Source: a virus. From it: 38,223 nt of DNA. Under the pieces are notes generated by a model that saw nothing but the letters and a program-made list of their open reading frames with translations, searched no databases and was not told the DNA's origin. Shown in pieces: positions 5,046-11,933 of this stretch. The translations under genes were made by a program, and so were the position numbers. The DNA lies in IMG/VR virus record IMGVR_UViG_3300042673_001309, positions 1 through 38,223 of that record; one strand, 5' to 3'. The first letter of the stretch is position 1. Each line of letters opens with the position of its first letter.

Positions 5046-5268
5046 CTTGCACCTCCATTAAATCCATAGGGCTTTCTTTCTCGACCAAATACCGCCCATC
5101 GCTACGCCACGTTTCCCGGGCCCAGTCTAACGGATCTTCGCTAGGCGGCTCGTTGCTGTGATTGCCGACTTCCCCGCGAAGATCGTAGAACTCGGCTTCG
5201 CTGTCGATCTCTTCGATGCCGCGCACCCAATAACCGCCGCGTGTCGTTTCCTGCCATTGCCGCATCAT
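5032..5268 (-). CDS. hypothetical W-rich early protein, paralogue family member
   Basis: This 78-residue protein begins MMRQWQETTRGGYWVRGIEE and ends near RYLVEKESPMDLMEVQDGEK. It is clearly related to the first half of the neighbouring 143-residue protein (SKQWKAATRGGHDYRITG ... GESPYDLIPIE), a tandem duplication that has diverged. The fold is probably a small beta domain; no function is known. It starts at the ATG at 5268, which overlaps the upstream stop by one base. Confidence 0.7.
   Translation of the reverse strand: MMRQWQETTRGGYWVRGIEEIDSEAEFYDLRGEVGNHSNEPPSEDPLDWARETWRSDGRYLVEKESPMDLMEVQDGEK
5038..5056 (-). repeat. 19-base start-site cassette, copy 2
   Basis: This is an exact copy of 4848-4866, spanning the end of the 78-residue gene at 5032-5268 and the start of the Lar-like gene. 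Shared junctions of this kind allow genes to be exchanged by homologous recombination with the start signals kept intact. Confidence 0.8.
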
Positions 5269-5699
5269 TAAAGCACCTCCGTTTCTTCGACGAAAATACA
5301 GCCGTCCTTGTCGATCTGAAACAGGAATAAAGCGCCGTAAATAGATACCACTGCGTTATCTTTTCCGCATGCTTTCATGGCCTCGCGGAACTTCAATTCG
5401 GCTTCGGCCTCTCTTTCTGTAGCTGCGTCGGTTACGTCAGCAGCCATCTTGTATTCCCATGCCGCCAAAGCCAAATCGACTCGCACCTTCGCGGGGCTAG
5501 GGGCCTCTGGCTCGATGGGGATCAGGTCGTATGGGCTTTCTCCGTCTAGGTTGCACCTACCGCCCTCGGTCCATTGGACGAAAACCACGAATCCTGAATC
5601 CTCGACCTCGCCGCTGATCAGGTTTGTGAATTCCGCGTTTCGCCCTGTGATCCGATAATCATGCCCGCCCCTAGTCGCTGCTTTCCATTGTTTGCTCAT
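5268..5699 (-). CDS. hypothetical protein, W-rich domain plus helical tail, 143 aa
   Basis: Residues 1-65 match the neighbouring small gene (QWKAATRGG, VQWTEGGRCNLDGESPYDL). Residues 70-110 form a long, alanine- and glutamate-rich helix (KVRVDLALAAWEYKMAADVT, EREAEAELKFREAMKA), and the end is a short strand-rich piece (NAVVSIYGALFLFQIDKDG). So this gene is the small beta domain fused to an added helical section. The role is unknown; it is expected to be cytoplasmic. Confidence 0.7.
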   Translation of the reverse strand: MSKQWKAATRGGHDYRITGRNAEFTNLISGEVEDSGFVVFVQWTEGGRCNLDGESPYDLIPIEPEAPSPAKVRVDLALAAWEYKMAADVTDAATEREAEAELKFREAMKACGKDNAVVSIYGALFLFQIDKDGCIFVEETEVL

Positions 5700-5953
5700 T
5701 GCTCAACCTCGTAAAAATTGCCGTGAAACTCAATACGTTTGCCCGCTTTGGTTTTGTATTCCGCTCGGCTCCTAGATAGTCCGTGGAAATCTCGCGTCAA
5801 ATCCTGGTAGTCGATGCCATCGAAATGAACGGTATATCGTTGGGGGTCGCTGTCGCTGGAGGTGACCATGTCGAATACTGCGCATCCGGCAATAGTCAAA
5901 AGCATCGTAAGCAAAATCGACCCGTAAATAGCGTCGATCGTTTGATATCTCAC
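5696..5953 (-). CDS. putative small lipoprotein, 85 aa
   Basis: The N-terminus (YGSILLTMLLTIAGCAVFD) is a hydrophobic segment ending in IAGC, a good lipobox with Cys24, so the protein is probably exported and lipid-anchored. The mature part is polar and basic (YTVHFDGIDYQDLTRDFHG). Phage lipoproteins may be spanins or superinfection-exclusion factors; nothing here decides between them. It overlaps both neighbours by four bases. Confidence 0.65.
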   Translation of the reverse strand: MRYQTIDAIYGSILLTMLLTIAGCAVFDMVTSSDSDPQRYTVHFDGIDYQDLTRDFHGLSRSRAEYKTKAGKRIEFHGNFYEVEQ

Positions 5954-6681
5954 TGCGCCACCTCGAAGCCTTTTTCAGTGGCCGTGATCGTCTGGCCGTT
6001 AGGCAGGGTCGCTTTAAATCCTGCTCTTAACTTGAATTCGATTTGCTCTAAGCCCGGGCTCACAGCCTTAATTTTATGTCCGCTTGGCGTCTCGACCGAA
6101 TCACCAACCCGCAAAACGTAGTGCTTCGGCTCGGGCCCCGGTTGCTCGATCTTGCGCATAAACGCTTCGGCAAGCACAACCTTATTGCCCCAGTACTCGT
6201 GACCAACTTCGAGCAAAGCCCCTTTTTCGTAGTACAGATCCCCGGACTCAAGCCTATCTCCGTTAGCTAGCCATCGATGGCCGCTCAGCAGTTGCTCGAT
6301 GCGTCGGCGATACCAGTGCGTCGGCAGTTGCCCTGGGTCGAATCCAGCCTCTAACTCAAGCCAAATTTCCGAGTCCGGGCAAAAGACAGAATCGCCCAAT
6401 TGCGGCTCCTCATCGGGAAGCTTCTCAAGCAGCCTGTACCCCGGCCCCGGATCGGGCTTGTTGGTCCACCAGGAGGGCTCGCGGTAGACTTGGCAGTGAT
6501 TCCAGTAGTCTCCGTCGGTTGAATACCACTGAATTATTCCTGCCGTCCACCCGGCAAGCCCCGATATAAACCATGCCGATTTCTCATCATCCCGAAACCT
6601 AGCCTCGACCGTCTCCCCTGCCATCACCCGCGCAACATCGTCAGCCGTTGCGTCTTGCCAAAATGCTTCAACTTTACTCAT
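5950..6681 (-). CDS. hypothetical protein with repeated 'YRLL...GD' modules, 243 aa
   Basis: The middle has PGPGYRLLEKLPDEEPQLGD, followed by a stretch rich in W (SEIWLELEAGF, THWYRRRIE). This is the 'GYRLL..GE....GD..W' motif found in many small phage and planctomycete proteins of unknown role. The first 80 residues (FWQDATADDVARVMAGETVE, ARFRDDEKSAWFISG) and the last 50 (GDSVETPSGHKIKA) look like separate small domains, so this is a multi-domain protein made of beta-rich units. The start overlaps the zinc-ribbon gene by eight bases. Confidence 0.65.
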   Translation of the reverse strand: MSKVEAFWQDATADDVARVMAGETVEARFRDDEKSAWFISGLAGWTAGIIQWYSTDGDYWNHCQVYREPSWWTNKPDPGPGYRLLEKLPDEEPQLGDSVFCPDSEIWLELEAGFDPGQLPTHWYRRRIEQLLSGHRWLANGDRLESGDLYYEKGALLEVGHEYWGNKVVLAEAFMRKIEQPGPEPKHYVLRVGDSVETPSGHKIKAVSPGLEQIEFKLRAGFKATLPNGQTITATEKGFEVAQ

Positions 6682-7318
6682 CTTGAATCTCTCCCTTAAT
6701 AATCTGTTCGCACTTCAAGCAATTCGGCCTTGTCAATACGTTTCGACAACGCCCGCACCGCCAATAACTCAACGTCGACTCGACCCCGTTGGTTGTCACA
6801 ATTCTCGGCTTGCAAGGCTTGGTTGATGCCGCCAATTCCGCTAGCCGTCTGTTGATTCGGATCTGCCTTTCTGCGTCAACCGCCGATTCGATCATCCGCT
6901 GCCGGTGTTGGTCGGCCATCGCTTGATACTGAGCCGCCTTTTCAGGTCGCTTTTGAATCAAGTGCTGGCAAATCTCGTAAGGGTCGCTAATCGTTTTCTT
7001 GATTCCGAAACACTCCCGGCAACAGTTGCGATCCTTGAGCCGTGGGGGCGTTCCGCAAATCTTGCAACGCTTTTCAATGACCGGCTCAGGCATCACCTCA
7101 ACGGCAGCCTTCGGCGGTTGCTCTGTCTTAGCGTCGATCTCTCGGAAGTGTTCGACCCTGGCCAAGTACCGCTCGGCCCGTCGCGGGATTTTCTTGGCGT
7201 GCCGAAGCAGGATCGAAATCCGATCGATATTCAAGTCTGTTAAGTCTTGGCACTTCGGGCATCTGTCGACGCCAGACGCCTCGATTCCATCCGTGCATAT
7301 CGAGCATCGTTTCGCCAT
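6674..7318 (-). CDS. triple zinc-ribbon protein, 214 aa
   Basis: Three metal-binding clusters are visible: CSIC ... CPKC near residues 5-22, CKIC ... CCREC near 85-101, and CGRC ... CLKC near 187-202. Between them are basic helices (DRISILLRHAKKIPRRAERY). Such multi-ribbon proteins commonly bind DNA or RNA. No enzyme domain is seen. ATG at 7318 follows GAGGTG. A small lipoprotein-like reading frame overlaps its 5' half on the same strand. Confidence 0.7.
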   Translation of the reverse strand: MAKRCSICTDGIEASGVDRCPKCQDLTDLNIDRISILLRHAKKIPRRAERYLARVEHFREIDAKTEQPPKAAVEVMPEPVIEKRCKICGTPPRLKDRNCCRECFGIKKTISDPYEICQHLIQKRPEKAAQYQAMADQHRQRMIESAVDAERQIRINRRLAELAASTKPCKPRIVTTNGVESTLSYWRCGRCRNVLTRPNCLKCEQIIKGEIQDE

Positions 7319-7415
7319 GTTTCACCTCGATGATTTCATACGTTGCGGGTGACTTGCACCCTAGGAAAAAACCAAAACAACCAAGCACACAAAAACAAAA
7401 AATACGACTAGCCAT
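7128..7415 (-). CDS. possible small lipoprotein overlapping the next gene
   Basis: The only open frame that fills the gap between the genes at 7417 and 7318 begins MASRIFCFCVLGCFGFFLGC, a signal-peptide-like segment ending in LGC, followed by KSPATYEIIEVKHGETM. It then runs 190 bases out of frame over the zinc-ribbon gene (to 7128). The N-terminal part is convincing as a lipoprotein leader; the overlapping C-terminus is basic and low in pattern and may be coincidental. A start at 7433 is also possible. No similar gene is known to me. Confidence 0.4.
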   Translation of the reverse strand: MASRIFCFCVLGCFGFFLGCKSPATYEIIEVKHGETMLDMHGWNRGVWRRQMPEVPRLNRLEYRSDFDPASARQENPATGRAVLGQGRTLPRDRR

Positions 7416-7416
7416 G

Positions 7417-7716
7417 TCATTGAATACCTTCATGCGCCGCCAAATTCACGCAAACATCTGTAAACTCCGCCCCGCCAATCTCGAACTCAAACTTAAACCT
7501 TCCACCTAGCGAAAAGTCGTTTGACGCAATCTCAAACATCGCTTTGATGGTCTCTTCTGAGTCCTCATCGCCGGTCCAGTTTTCTGCGATCGCTCGCTTT
7601 ACATGTTCCGTGGCCGTCGCAATAACAACCTCCGGGCAGTCCGTTTCGCCCCAAAAATAGCAGAGCAAAGCATTGCCCTTTCGGTTTAATCCAATCAAAA
7701 CGCTATCGCTCATCAT
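7417..7716 (-). CDS. hypothetical protein, 99 aa
   Basis: I do not recognise this protein. The sequence alternates hydrophobic strands (SVLIGLNRKGNALLCYFWGE, PEVVIATATEHVKRAIAENW) with helices and ends with FKFEFEIGGAEFTDVCV. No membrane segment, cysteine cluster or catalytic motif is seen. It is the first gene after the tRNA-like element and has two adjacent ATG codons at its start. Confidence 0.6.
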   Translation of the reverse strand: MMSDSVLIGLNRKGNALLCYFWGETDCPEVVIATATEHVKRAIAENWTGDEDSEETIKAMFEIASNDFSLGGRFKFEFEIGGAEFTDVCVNLAAHEGIQ

Positions 7717-7752
7717 TCACCTCCATACGCCGCCTCGAAGTGGGTTGGCAAA

Positions 7753-7850
7753 AGGATCGGGCAGGATTTGAACCTGCTGTTCGGAACTCAGGAAGCTGCA
7801 CCCGATGCACCATCCGTTTTGCCAGCGTGTTCCCACCACGCCGCCGATCC
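7753..7850 (-). ncRNA. tRNA-like element (T-arm plus acceptor stem, no normal anticodon arm)
   Basis: A perfect T-arm, gcagg/cctgc around a TTCAAAT loop (7761-7777), is flanked by a perfect seven-pair acceptor-like stem, 7754-7760 (ggatcgg) with 7844-7850 (ccgatcc). A D-arm-like hairpin (GCGTG/CACGC with loop GTGGGAA) follows the 5' strand. The 98-base length is too long for a common tRNA, and no sound five-pair anticodon stem appears at the expected place. The best candidate, GGTGC-ATCGGGT-GCAGC (anticodon CGG, one mismatch), is displaced. A further eight-pair stem (7746-7753 with 7817-7824) interlocks with the acceptor. It lies in a 141-base gene-free gap. It may be a divergent or decayed tRNA, or a tRNA mimic. 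Confidence 0.5.
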
Positions 7851-7857
7851 TGGTTCG

Positions 7858-8136
7858 CTATTCCGTTGGCCCCTCCTCCTTAAAAAGCGGGTGCGTTTTC
7901 ATTTCGTCGATCAATCCATTTTTGAGCGACTTGTAAATCTCGGTCGACACAAAAAGGTTTCTTCCTTGTCGGTATGCAACATGAGCTACCTTTTCGGTAA
8001 AGTTCTTTCCTTGCTTTGCCCACTTTTTGCGGATCCTTACTTTGCTTGACCTTGGAAATCGAATTTGCTTTCGCTCAACCTTGACGCAAATACGATCGTC
8101 AACGAACACCTTGAGCCCGTAGATTGACTCGATCAT
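7858..8136 (-). CDS. basic hypothetical protein, 92 aa
   Basis: This is a highly basic protein (CVKVERKQIRFPRSSKVRIR, KKWAKQGKNFTEKVAHV) likely to bind nucleic acid. It is placed directly after RecT with an ATGA overlap (8133-8136), so it is co-translated with the recombination genes and could assist them; no family is recognised. It ends just before the tRNA-like element. Confidence 0.6.
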   Translation of the reverse strand: MIESIYGLKVFVDDRICVKVERKQIRFPRSSKVRIRKKWAKQGKNFTEKVAHVAYRQGRNLFVSTEIYKSLKNGLIDEMKTHPLFKEEGPTE

Positions 8137-9044
8137 TCCGCTGGCCCCTCGATCGCTGGTAGTTCGTTACGGGTAAGCTTGACGCGATCCAGGGGCCTGG
8201 ATTCTACGTCGATGATATCGCTCTCAACGTCCGCCGACAAAGCCCGTTGAGCGTCTGTGTCGTCAATCACACACCAGCCTCGGGCTATTGCGTAGTGCAT
8301 CGCCGTTTTCATCGCTTGCGGTGTGTACCATGCGTGCCAAGGGCTTGAGCCTTTAGACCAATCTCCCTTCGGGCTTTCGGCGTACTTGTACGAATCCGAA
8401 ACGTCTCGGCGTTCGTGAATAAGCTTCTTCGGGACCCATCCCGCATAAACAAGCGTCCCGGTATCGAGTCGCTTAACCAAGACCACAACGCCCCGCAGTT
8501 CCGCTTCGGTTGTTGGTGGGTTGTCCAGGTCCATCCACTTAATAACAACGTCGCCGGTCTCAGTTACCTCGATCTGATCTTTGTCGCTGATCGGAACCGC
8601 AACCATGTGCGCCCCCGCCCGATTCGCTAAAGCGTTCAAGCCGCGATGGGATAGCTGGTAGGTTAACTGCGGGTCTTCGCCTTGTCGCGGTCTCCTGGGA
8701 ATCGCATAGGCCAAAGCTGTTGCACCGGTCCCAGGGTAGATGCCCGTAAGAGCCGAAATTGCGACTACCCGACCAATGCTTTCGACCGTGCATAGGTCAA
8801 AGTCCTTCGGGTCTCTAGCTGCCGCCCTGGATGCCGCCAATGCCGCTGCGACGCGTCCGGATGCCTCCTTGGCCCTTTCTTCGCCTACCATGCTTTTGAG
8901 CATCGGGAAGCTAATTTCGTAACATCGCTCCCGAAACGTAAGAACCTTCCTGGCCGCCTGAACCACCGCAACGGCCCCCGTTGGCTGTTTTCCCGTAGGG
9001 ATCTCTACCGCTGCCGCTGGTTGATCTGTTGTTGTTTTTGTCAT
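8133..9044 (-). CDS. recT: RecT-family single-strand annealing protein
   Basis: This 303-residue protein carries RecT features: FRERCYEISFPMLKSMV, VESIGRVVAISALTGIYPGT, then AYAIPRR, LTYQLSHRGLNALANRAGAH and TPQAMKTAMHYAIARGW. The start at the ATG at 9044 is preceded by AAGGAG with nine bases spacing, and lies just after the exonuclease stop at 9049; a longer in-frame reading from 9158 would overlap that gene by 110 bases. RecT-type proteins coat and anneal the 3' single strands made by the partner exonuclease encoded immediately upstream. It supports recombination-dependent replication or end repair. The C-terminus (DVESDIIDVESRPLDRVKLT) is acidic. Confidence 0.9.
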   Translation of the reverse strand: MTKTTTDQPAAAVEIPTGKQPTGAVAVVQAARKVLTFRERCYEISFPMLKSMVGEERAKEASGRVAAALAASRAAARDPKDFDLCTVESIGRVVAISALTGIYPGTGATALAYAIPRRPRQGEDPQLTYQLSHRGLNALANRAGAHMVAVPISDKDQIEVTETGDVVIKWMDLDNPPTTEAELRGVVVLVKRLDTGTLVYAGWVPKKLIHERRDVSDSYKYAESPKGDWSKGSSPWHAWYTPQAMKTAMHYAIARGWCVIDDTDAQRALSADVESDIIDVESRPLDRVKLTRNELPAIEGPAE

Positions 9045-9048
9045 CGTT

Positions 9049-10032
9049 CTATTCTCCTTCGTAAACCCTTCGCCTTGGCAACCGCAACGGGACGATCCCG
9101 CTGCTGTAAGGTTGCTGCCAATCGTTTTCTTTCGTTCGTCGCTCGTACTGCCAAACAAGGTCTTGCGTGTCTTCCACCCCCATTAAAACCGACTCTTCCT
9201 CTAGTTCGTAAAGAGCCACGGTCGGCGGTATGCCTCGCGTCGATGGCTTCGGTTTTTCGACCACGGCGAACGCGAATCGATAGCCCTTCCCCGTAGCCTG
9301 TCGCAACGCCTCTTGGTAAATGATCTGCTGCCGATGATACCCGTAATCAACCGCCGACCACTTCCACCGATCCGGGCTTGCGTCGTCAGTTGTCTTGATG
9401 TCTAGGATGAGCCGCATCGAGTCAATAACGCAATCTAGCCGAGCCTTGAACCGATGCCCGAACAAATCAAAATGATGCTCCACTTCTACTCGTCGAGGCT
9501 GCGCCATGATCGTTGCAAACTCGGCATGGTTGTTTAATGCCTGGACGCAAGCCACCGCGTCGGCGTAGTCTTGTTGGTCGAGGATGGTTTTGCCTTTGAC
9601 TAAATCAACGTAATCCATCGCCTTGACAAAGTCTGAGTCGTCAACAATCTTCAAATCCTTGAGGGCGCAATCGCTGACAAACTCATCCCATTCGGCTTGA
9701 CCCGCTTTAGTTCGCCTGTTAATTCCTTTGGGCTTGGCGATCCAAGGCAAGTCTTGCCCCGTTGTCTTTTCGTCAAGAACGAATGTCGCGATCTGTCCCG
9801 CCGTCGAGTTAGCCGATAGCACTTTCTCGACGACAACAAACCGCTCATCGAACCGCTCAGGCTCAAGGGCTAGGCAATGCACCGCATGACCCATAGCGAA
9901 CGCTGCCGAGTCTTTTGGCGGTAAGCTTGGCGGATCGTCGACGTAACGCATCCGGCATTCCATCGGGTTTTGGGCCAAGCATGATAGCATCGAGTGCGAG
10001 AGGGCTTTGATTTTGTAATAGTCAGTCCCCAT
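9049..10032 (-). CDS. recE: RecE-like 5'-3' exonuclease (PD-(D/E)XK)
   Basis: This 327-residue protein has the pattern of the RecE C-terminal nuclease family (DUF3799 type). LSHSMLSCLAQNPMECRMRY and MGHAVHCLALEPERF (His49, His52) are followed by RLDCVID (Asp200) and LILDIKTT (Asp211, Lys213), the D...DxK active site, and YGYHRQQIIYQEAL (Gln235), a downstream motif of the family. It trims duplex ends to give 3' tails for RecT. It is shorter than E. coli RecE, which has a long dispensable N-terminus. A 31-codon frame overlaps its start. Confidence 0.88.
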   Translation of the reverse strand: MGTDYYKIKALSHSMLSCLAQNPMECRMRYVDDPPSLPPKDSAAFAMGHAVHCLALEPERFDERFVVVEKVLSANSTAGQIATFVLDEKTTGQDLPWIAKPKGINRRTKAGQAEWDEFVSDCALKDLKIVDDSDFVKAMDYVDLVKGKTILDQQDYADAVACVQALNNHAEFATIMAQPRRVEVEHHFDLFGHRFKARLDCVIDSMRLILDIKTTDDASPDRWKWSAVDYGYHRQQIIYQEALRQATGKGYRFAFAVVEKPKPSTRGIPPTVALYELEEESVLMGVEDTQDLVWQYERRTKENDWQQPYSSGIVPLRLPRRRVYEGE

Positions 10033-10117
10033 AAATCACCTCAGCAAAAATCTGTAAAAGAATCGCAACACAGCCACCAGCAAACAATGCTCGGCAGATT
10101 TCGGTAGGGTCAATCAC
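10022..10117 (-). CDS. very small hydrophobic protein, 31 aa
   Basis: A GTG-started frame reads MIDPTEICRALFAGGCVAIL and then LQIFAEVIYGD. Most of it is one hydrophobic segment. The GTG overlaps the stop of the preceding 52-residue gene by eight bases, and its stop overlaps the exonuclease start by eleven, so it fits tightly into the coupled operon. Such small frames can be chance; support is the context and the membrane-like sequence. Confidence 0.4.
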   Translation of the reverse strand: MIDPTEICRALFAGGCVAILLQIFAEVIYGD

Positions 10118-10268
10118 GGTAGGCCTCTTGCATCGTTGCCATCAACTCAGGGGAGGCCTTGCGGGCCTTGTTTTCCCGATCCATCATTGCCCATAGCGTC
10201 CAGCCGCAACCGAAAGCAGAGCCGAGCGTAAAGCCACCGACGAAAAAGCAAAGTAGAAGGATTTCCAT
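10110..10268 (-). CDS. small membrane protein, 52 aa
   Basis: This gene is below the usual length cutoff. MEILLLCFFVGGFTLGSAFG and CGWTLWAMM form one membrane segment, followed by a charged tail (RENKARKASPELMATMQEAY). The ATG at 10268 overlaps the last base of the upstream TAA in a TAATG junction. The layout is like other one-pass small proteins of this phage. Function unknown. Confidence 0.65.
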   Translation of the reverse strand: MEILLLCFFVGGFTLGSAFGCGWTLWAMMDRENKARKASPELMATMQEAYRD

Positions 10269-10675
10269 TATTTACAACCGCCCTTCCCGATAGCTAGCTT
10301 CCTTCGCCCGTAAGCTAATTGCTCCCATGCTCTTTTGGTCCTGCGAAAAGGCCAGCCTAACTCCATAGCTTTCGCAATCGCCGTGTCGTTTAGCTGCTGA
10401 TGGATCATGCCGTCAATTGCATCTTTTTCCCACAACTGAACTGGGTATCCGCTGTGGGTGTACCCAATCGAAGCTTTAGCTGCCACCTTCGCCGCCTTGG
10501 GTTGATCTTGCGAAAGCGAAACCGTAAGCTTCTTGGCTGGCTCTAGCTTGTCGGCAGTAGTCCAGACTTGCACCGCTGGCCGATCCTCGCCCGTCTCAAT
10601 CCAGTATTCCGCACACAACCGCTGCCACTCAGGGGGCCAGCCTTGGAACTGTGCTAACGCGTCGAATTTATTCAC
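10268..10675 (-). CDS. hypothetical protein with possible HTH, 135 aa
   Basis: The N-terminus (NKFDALAQFQGWPPEWQRLC, AEYWIE) and the C-terminus (QQLNDTAIAKAMELGWPFRR, TKRAWEQLAYGR) are helical; the latter reads like a helix-turn-helix (TAIAKAMELGWPFRRTKRAW). The middle (KKLTVSLSQDQPKAAKVAAK) is a low-complexity linker. A DNA-binding role is reasonable but unproven. It overlaps the DUF1580-like gene by four bases. Confidence 0.6.
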   Translation of the reverse strand: MNKFDALAQFQGWPPEWQRLCAEYWIETGEDRPAVQVWTTADKLEPAKKLTVSLSQDQPKAAKVAAKASIGYTHSGYPVQLWEKDAIDGMIHQQLNDTAIAKAMELGWPFRRTKRAWEQLAYGRRKLAIGKGGCK

Positions 10676-10905
10676 GATGCACCCCCTTGCTTGTCAAGCC
10701 TAGCTTTGCTGACACTGGCGATAAAATCATTAACTGCGTCAACTGTCGTAAGGTATTCGCCTGCAACAAACTTTGCTTCAATGCGAAATCCGCGAAGCCC
10801 TTTTTTCACCCACCGCCGAACGGTCTGGACGTGTGGCTCTTGGCCAGTGCATTTCTTTACCGCTTCCGCGATCGGCATGTACCCTTGCTCTGCTAATGTC
10901 TTCAT
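10672..10905 (-). CDS. DUF1580-like winged-helix protein
   Basis: This 77-residue protein matches the DUF1580 pattern: MPIAEAVKKCTGQEPHVQTV, then RRWVKKGLRGFRIEA and FVAGEYLTTVDAVNDFI. That pattern resembles MerR/excisionase-like winged helices that bind DNA, and DUF1580 is largely planctomycete (family knowledge), a second host clue. The start is the ATG at 10905 with GGAG nine bases upstream; a TTG five codons earlier overlaps that site. It could be a regulator or a recombination directionality factor, but no integrase is present in the window. Confidence 0.75.
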   Translation of the reverse strand: MKTLAEQGYMPIAEAVKKCTGQEPHVQTVRRWVKKGLRGFRIEAKFVAGEYLTTVDAVNDFIASVSKARLDKQGGAS

Positions 10906-10926
10906 CGTTTCAATCTCCAAAAAAGG

Positions 10927-11298
10927 TTAAACAACTTCCAATTCAATTCTAAGTAACGCCGCGTCTTCGGCGTCGATCGGCCCGCAGTTGGCTTCCCATT
11001 TCACGCCGCTCGCAAGGGACAAGCCCGATACCATTCGCTCGGCAAGTGCTTCCGCTGCCCTGATTCCAGGGTCGGAAGACAAGCCAACGAAAACCGCGTC
11101 AAGCATCCCTCGAAAGGGGCTGTCGTAAATCTCAATCTTAAACCATTGGCCCGTCTTAACGCCATCATAAACAGCGTCCTTGTCGAAGGTGCATTTCGCC
11201 ACCCTCGTTATCCGCGTTTTTCTCTTCGGCGTCTGGCGTAGCTTCGAGCCTTTGCCCCACTCATGCCAAGCCGTAACCAGCAAATAAAACTCATCCAT
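10927..11298 (-). CDS. hypothetical protein, 123 aa
   Basis: I do not recognise this protein. MDEFYLLVTAWHEWGKGSKL is followed by a basic stretch (RQTPKRKTRITRVAK), strand-rich sequence (TGQWFKIEIYDSPFRGMLDA) and an alanine-rich helix (IRAAEALAERMVSGLSLASG). The ATG at 11298 overlaps the upstream gene by eight bases; a longer frame from 11466 would run out of frame through that gene. Confidence 0.6.
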   Translation of the reverse strand: MDEFYLLVTAWHEWGKGSKLRQTPKRKTRITRVAKCTFDKDAVYDGVKTGQWFKIEIYDSPFRGMLDAVFVGLSSDPGIRAAEALAERMVSGLSLASGVKWEANCGPIDAEDAALLRIELEVV

Positions 11299-11551
11299 TG
11301 GACTGCCCTCGCTTTCGTTTGACCGCTGGCGCGTCTTTGGGGTTGTAGTGGACTGGCCGCCCTCGCTTTCGTTCGGGCAATGCTGCCCAGGCTTCGACGG
11401 GATCCAATTGGAGCACCCGAATAGCCCGATCGACGATCGCCAATCCGACGAAGGTTGACCACTCAATACCCTCGGCCGATGCCGCCTTGCGTCCTATGGC
11501 CTCCCAGGGTGCTGGTTGCGTTGTGTTTACGTTGACTGTTGCGTTATTCAT
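11291..11551 (-). CDS. hypothetical protein with basic C-terminal tail, 86 aa
   Basis: After an N-terminal NNATVNVNTTQPAPWEAIGR, a helical part (EWSTFVGLAIVDRAIRVLQL, DPVEAWAAL) leads to a basic tail (PERKRGRPVHYNPKDAPAV, KRKRGQ) with an AT-hook-like KRGRP motif, so minor-groove DNA binding is possible. The start at 11551 overlaps the upstream gene by eight bases, the same geometry as its downstream neighbour. Confidence 0.6.
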   Translation of the reverse strand: MNNATVNVNTTQPAPWEAIGRKAASAEGIEWSTFVGLAIVDRAIRVLQLDPVEAWAALPERKRGRPVHYNPKDAPAVKRKRGQSNG

Positions 11552-11933
11552 CAATGCGTACTCCAAAGGGGGTTCCATCGGCAAACGTAAACTGCTCGAA
11601 AGCGTCAGCCATTGAGTGATAATAGATCTTCGCTGTAGCCGCAACGTAAATGCCAATCATGCTAGTGCTAACTACGCTATCAAAGCCTGAGCCCCCCTTT
11701 TGGCGGATCGGCTTGCCCCAGTGTGGCAAGTACTCTTCCGCATCCTTAAACGGTCGATACGCTGCGGGCTTCTCGATCTTGCGGATGATGGGGTAGGCGT
11801 ACATTGATTCTTTTTCCCTCAGGCATTTTCGCACAACCCCGTCTGAGCCGATGTAATGCTCTCCATAGATCGCTTGTCTCATTGCATGAACCAACTCCCA
11901 GCCCTCCGGTACGCCCGGTATTTGTTCTGCCAT
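11544..11933 (-). CDS. hypothetical protein, 129 aa
   Basis: I do not recognise this protein. It has VPEGWELVHAMRQAIYGEHY, IGSDGVVRKC and a hydrophobic IGIYVAATAKIYYHSMADAF. The opening 'IPGVPEGWELVH' resembles a class of small phage proteins with GWE motifs of unknown role. No catalytic or metal motif. It starts at 11933, overlapping the upstream stop by one base. Confidence 0.6.
   Translation of the reverse strand: MAEQIPGVPEGWELVHAMRQAIYGEHYIGSDGVVRKCLREKESMYAYPIIRKIEKPAAYRPFKDAEEYLPHWGKPIRQKGGSGFDSVVSTSMIGIYVAATAKIYYHSMADAFEQFTFADGTPFGVRIDE

Noticed and set aside
7753-7850. ordinary tRNA (Pro CGG, Leu or selenocysteine type)
   Set aside because: T-arm and acceptor are good, but 98 bases is too long, the candidate CGG anticodon arm has a mismatch and wrong distance, and no TCA anticodon or long variable arm of selenocysteine type appears.
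10672-10905. excisionase of a temperate phage
   Set aside because: The winged-helix fold would fit, but there is no integrase, attachment site or repressor in the window, so a lysogenic lifestyle is not supported.
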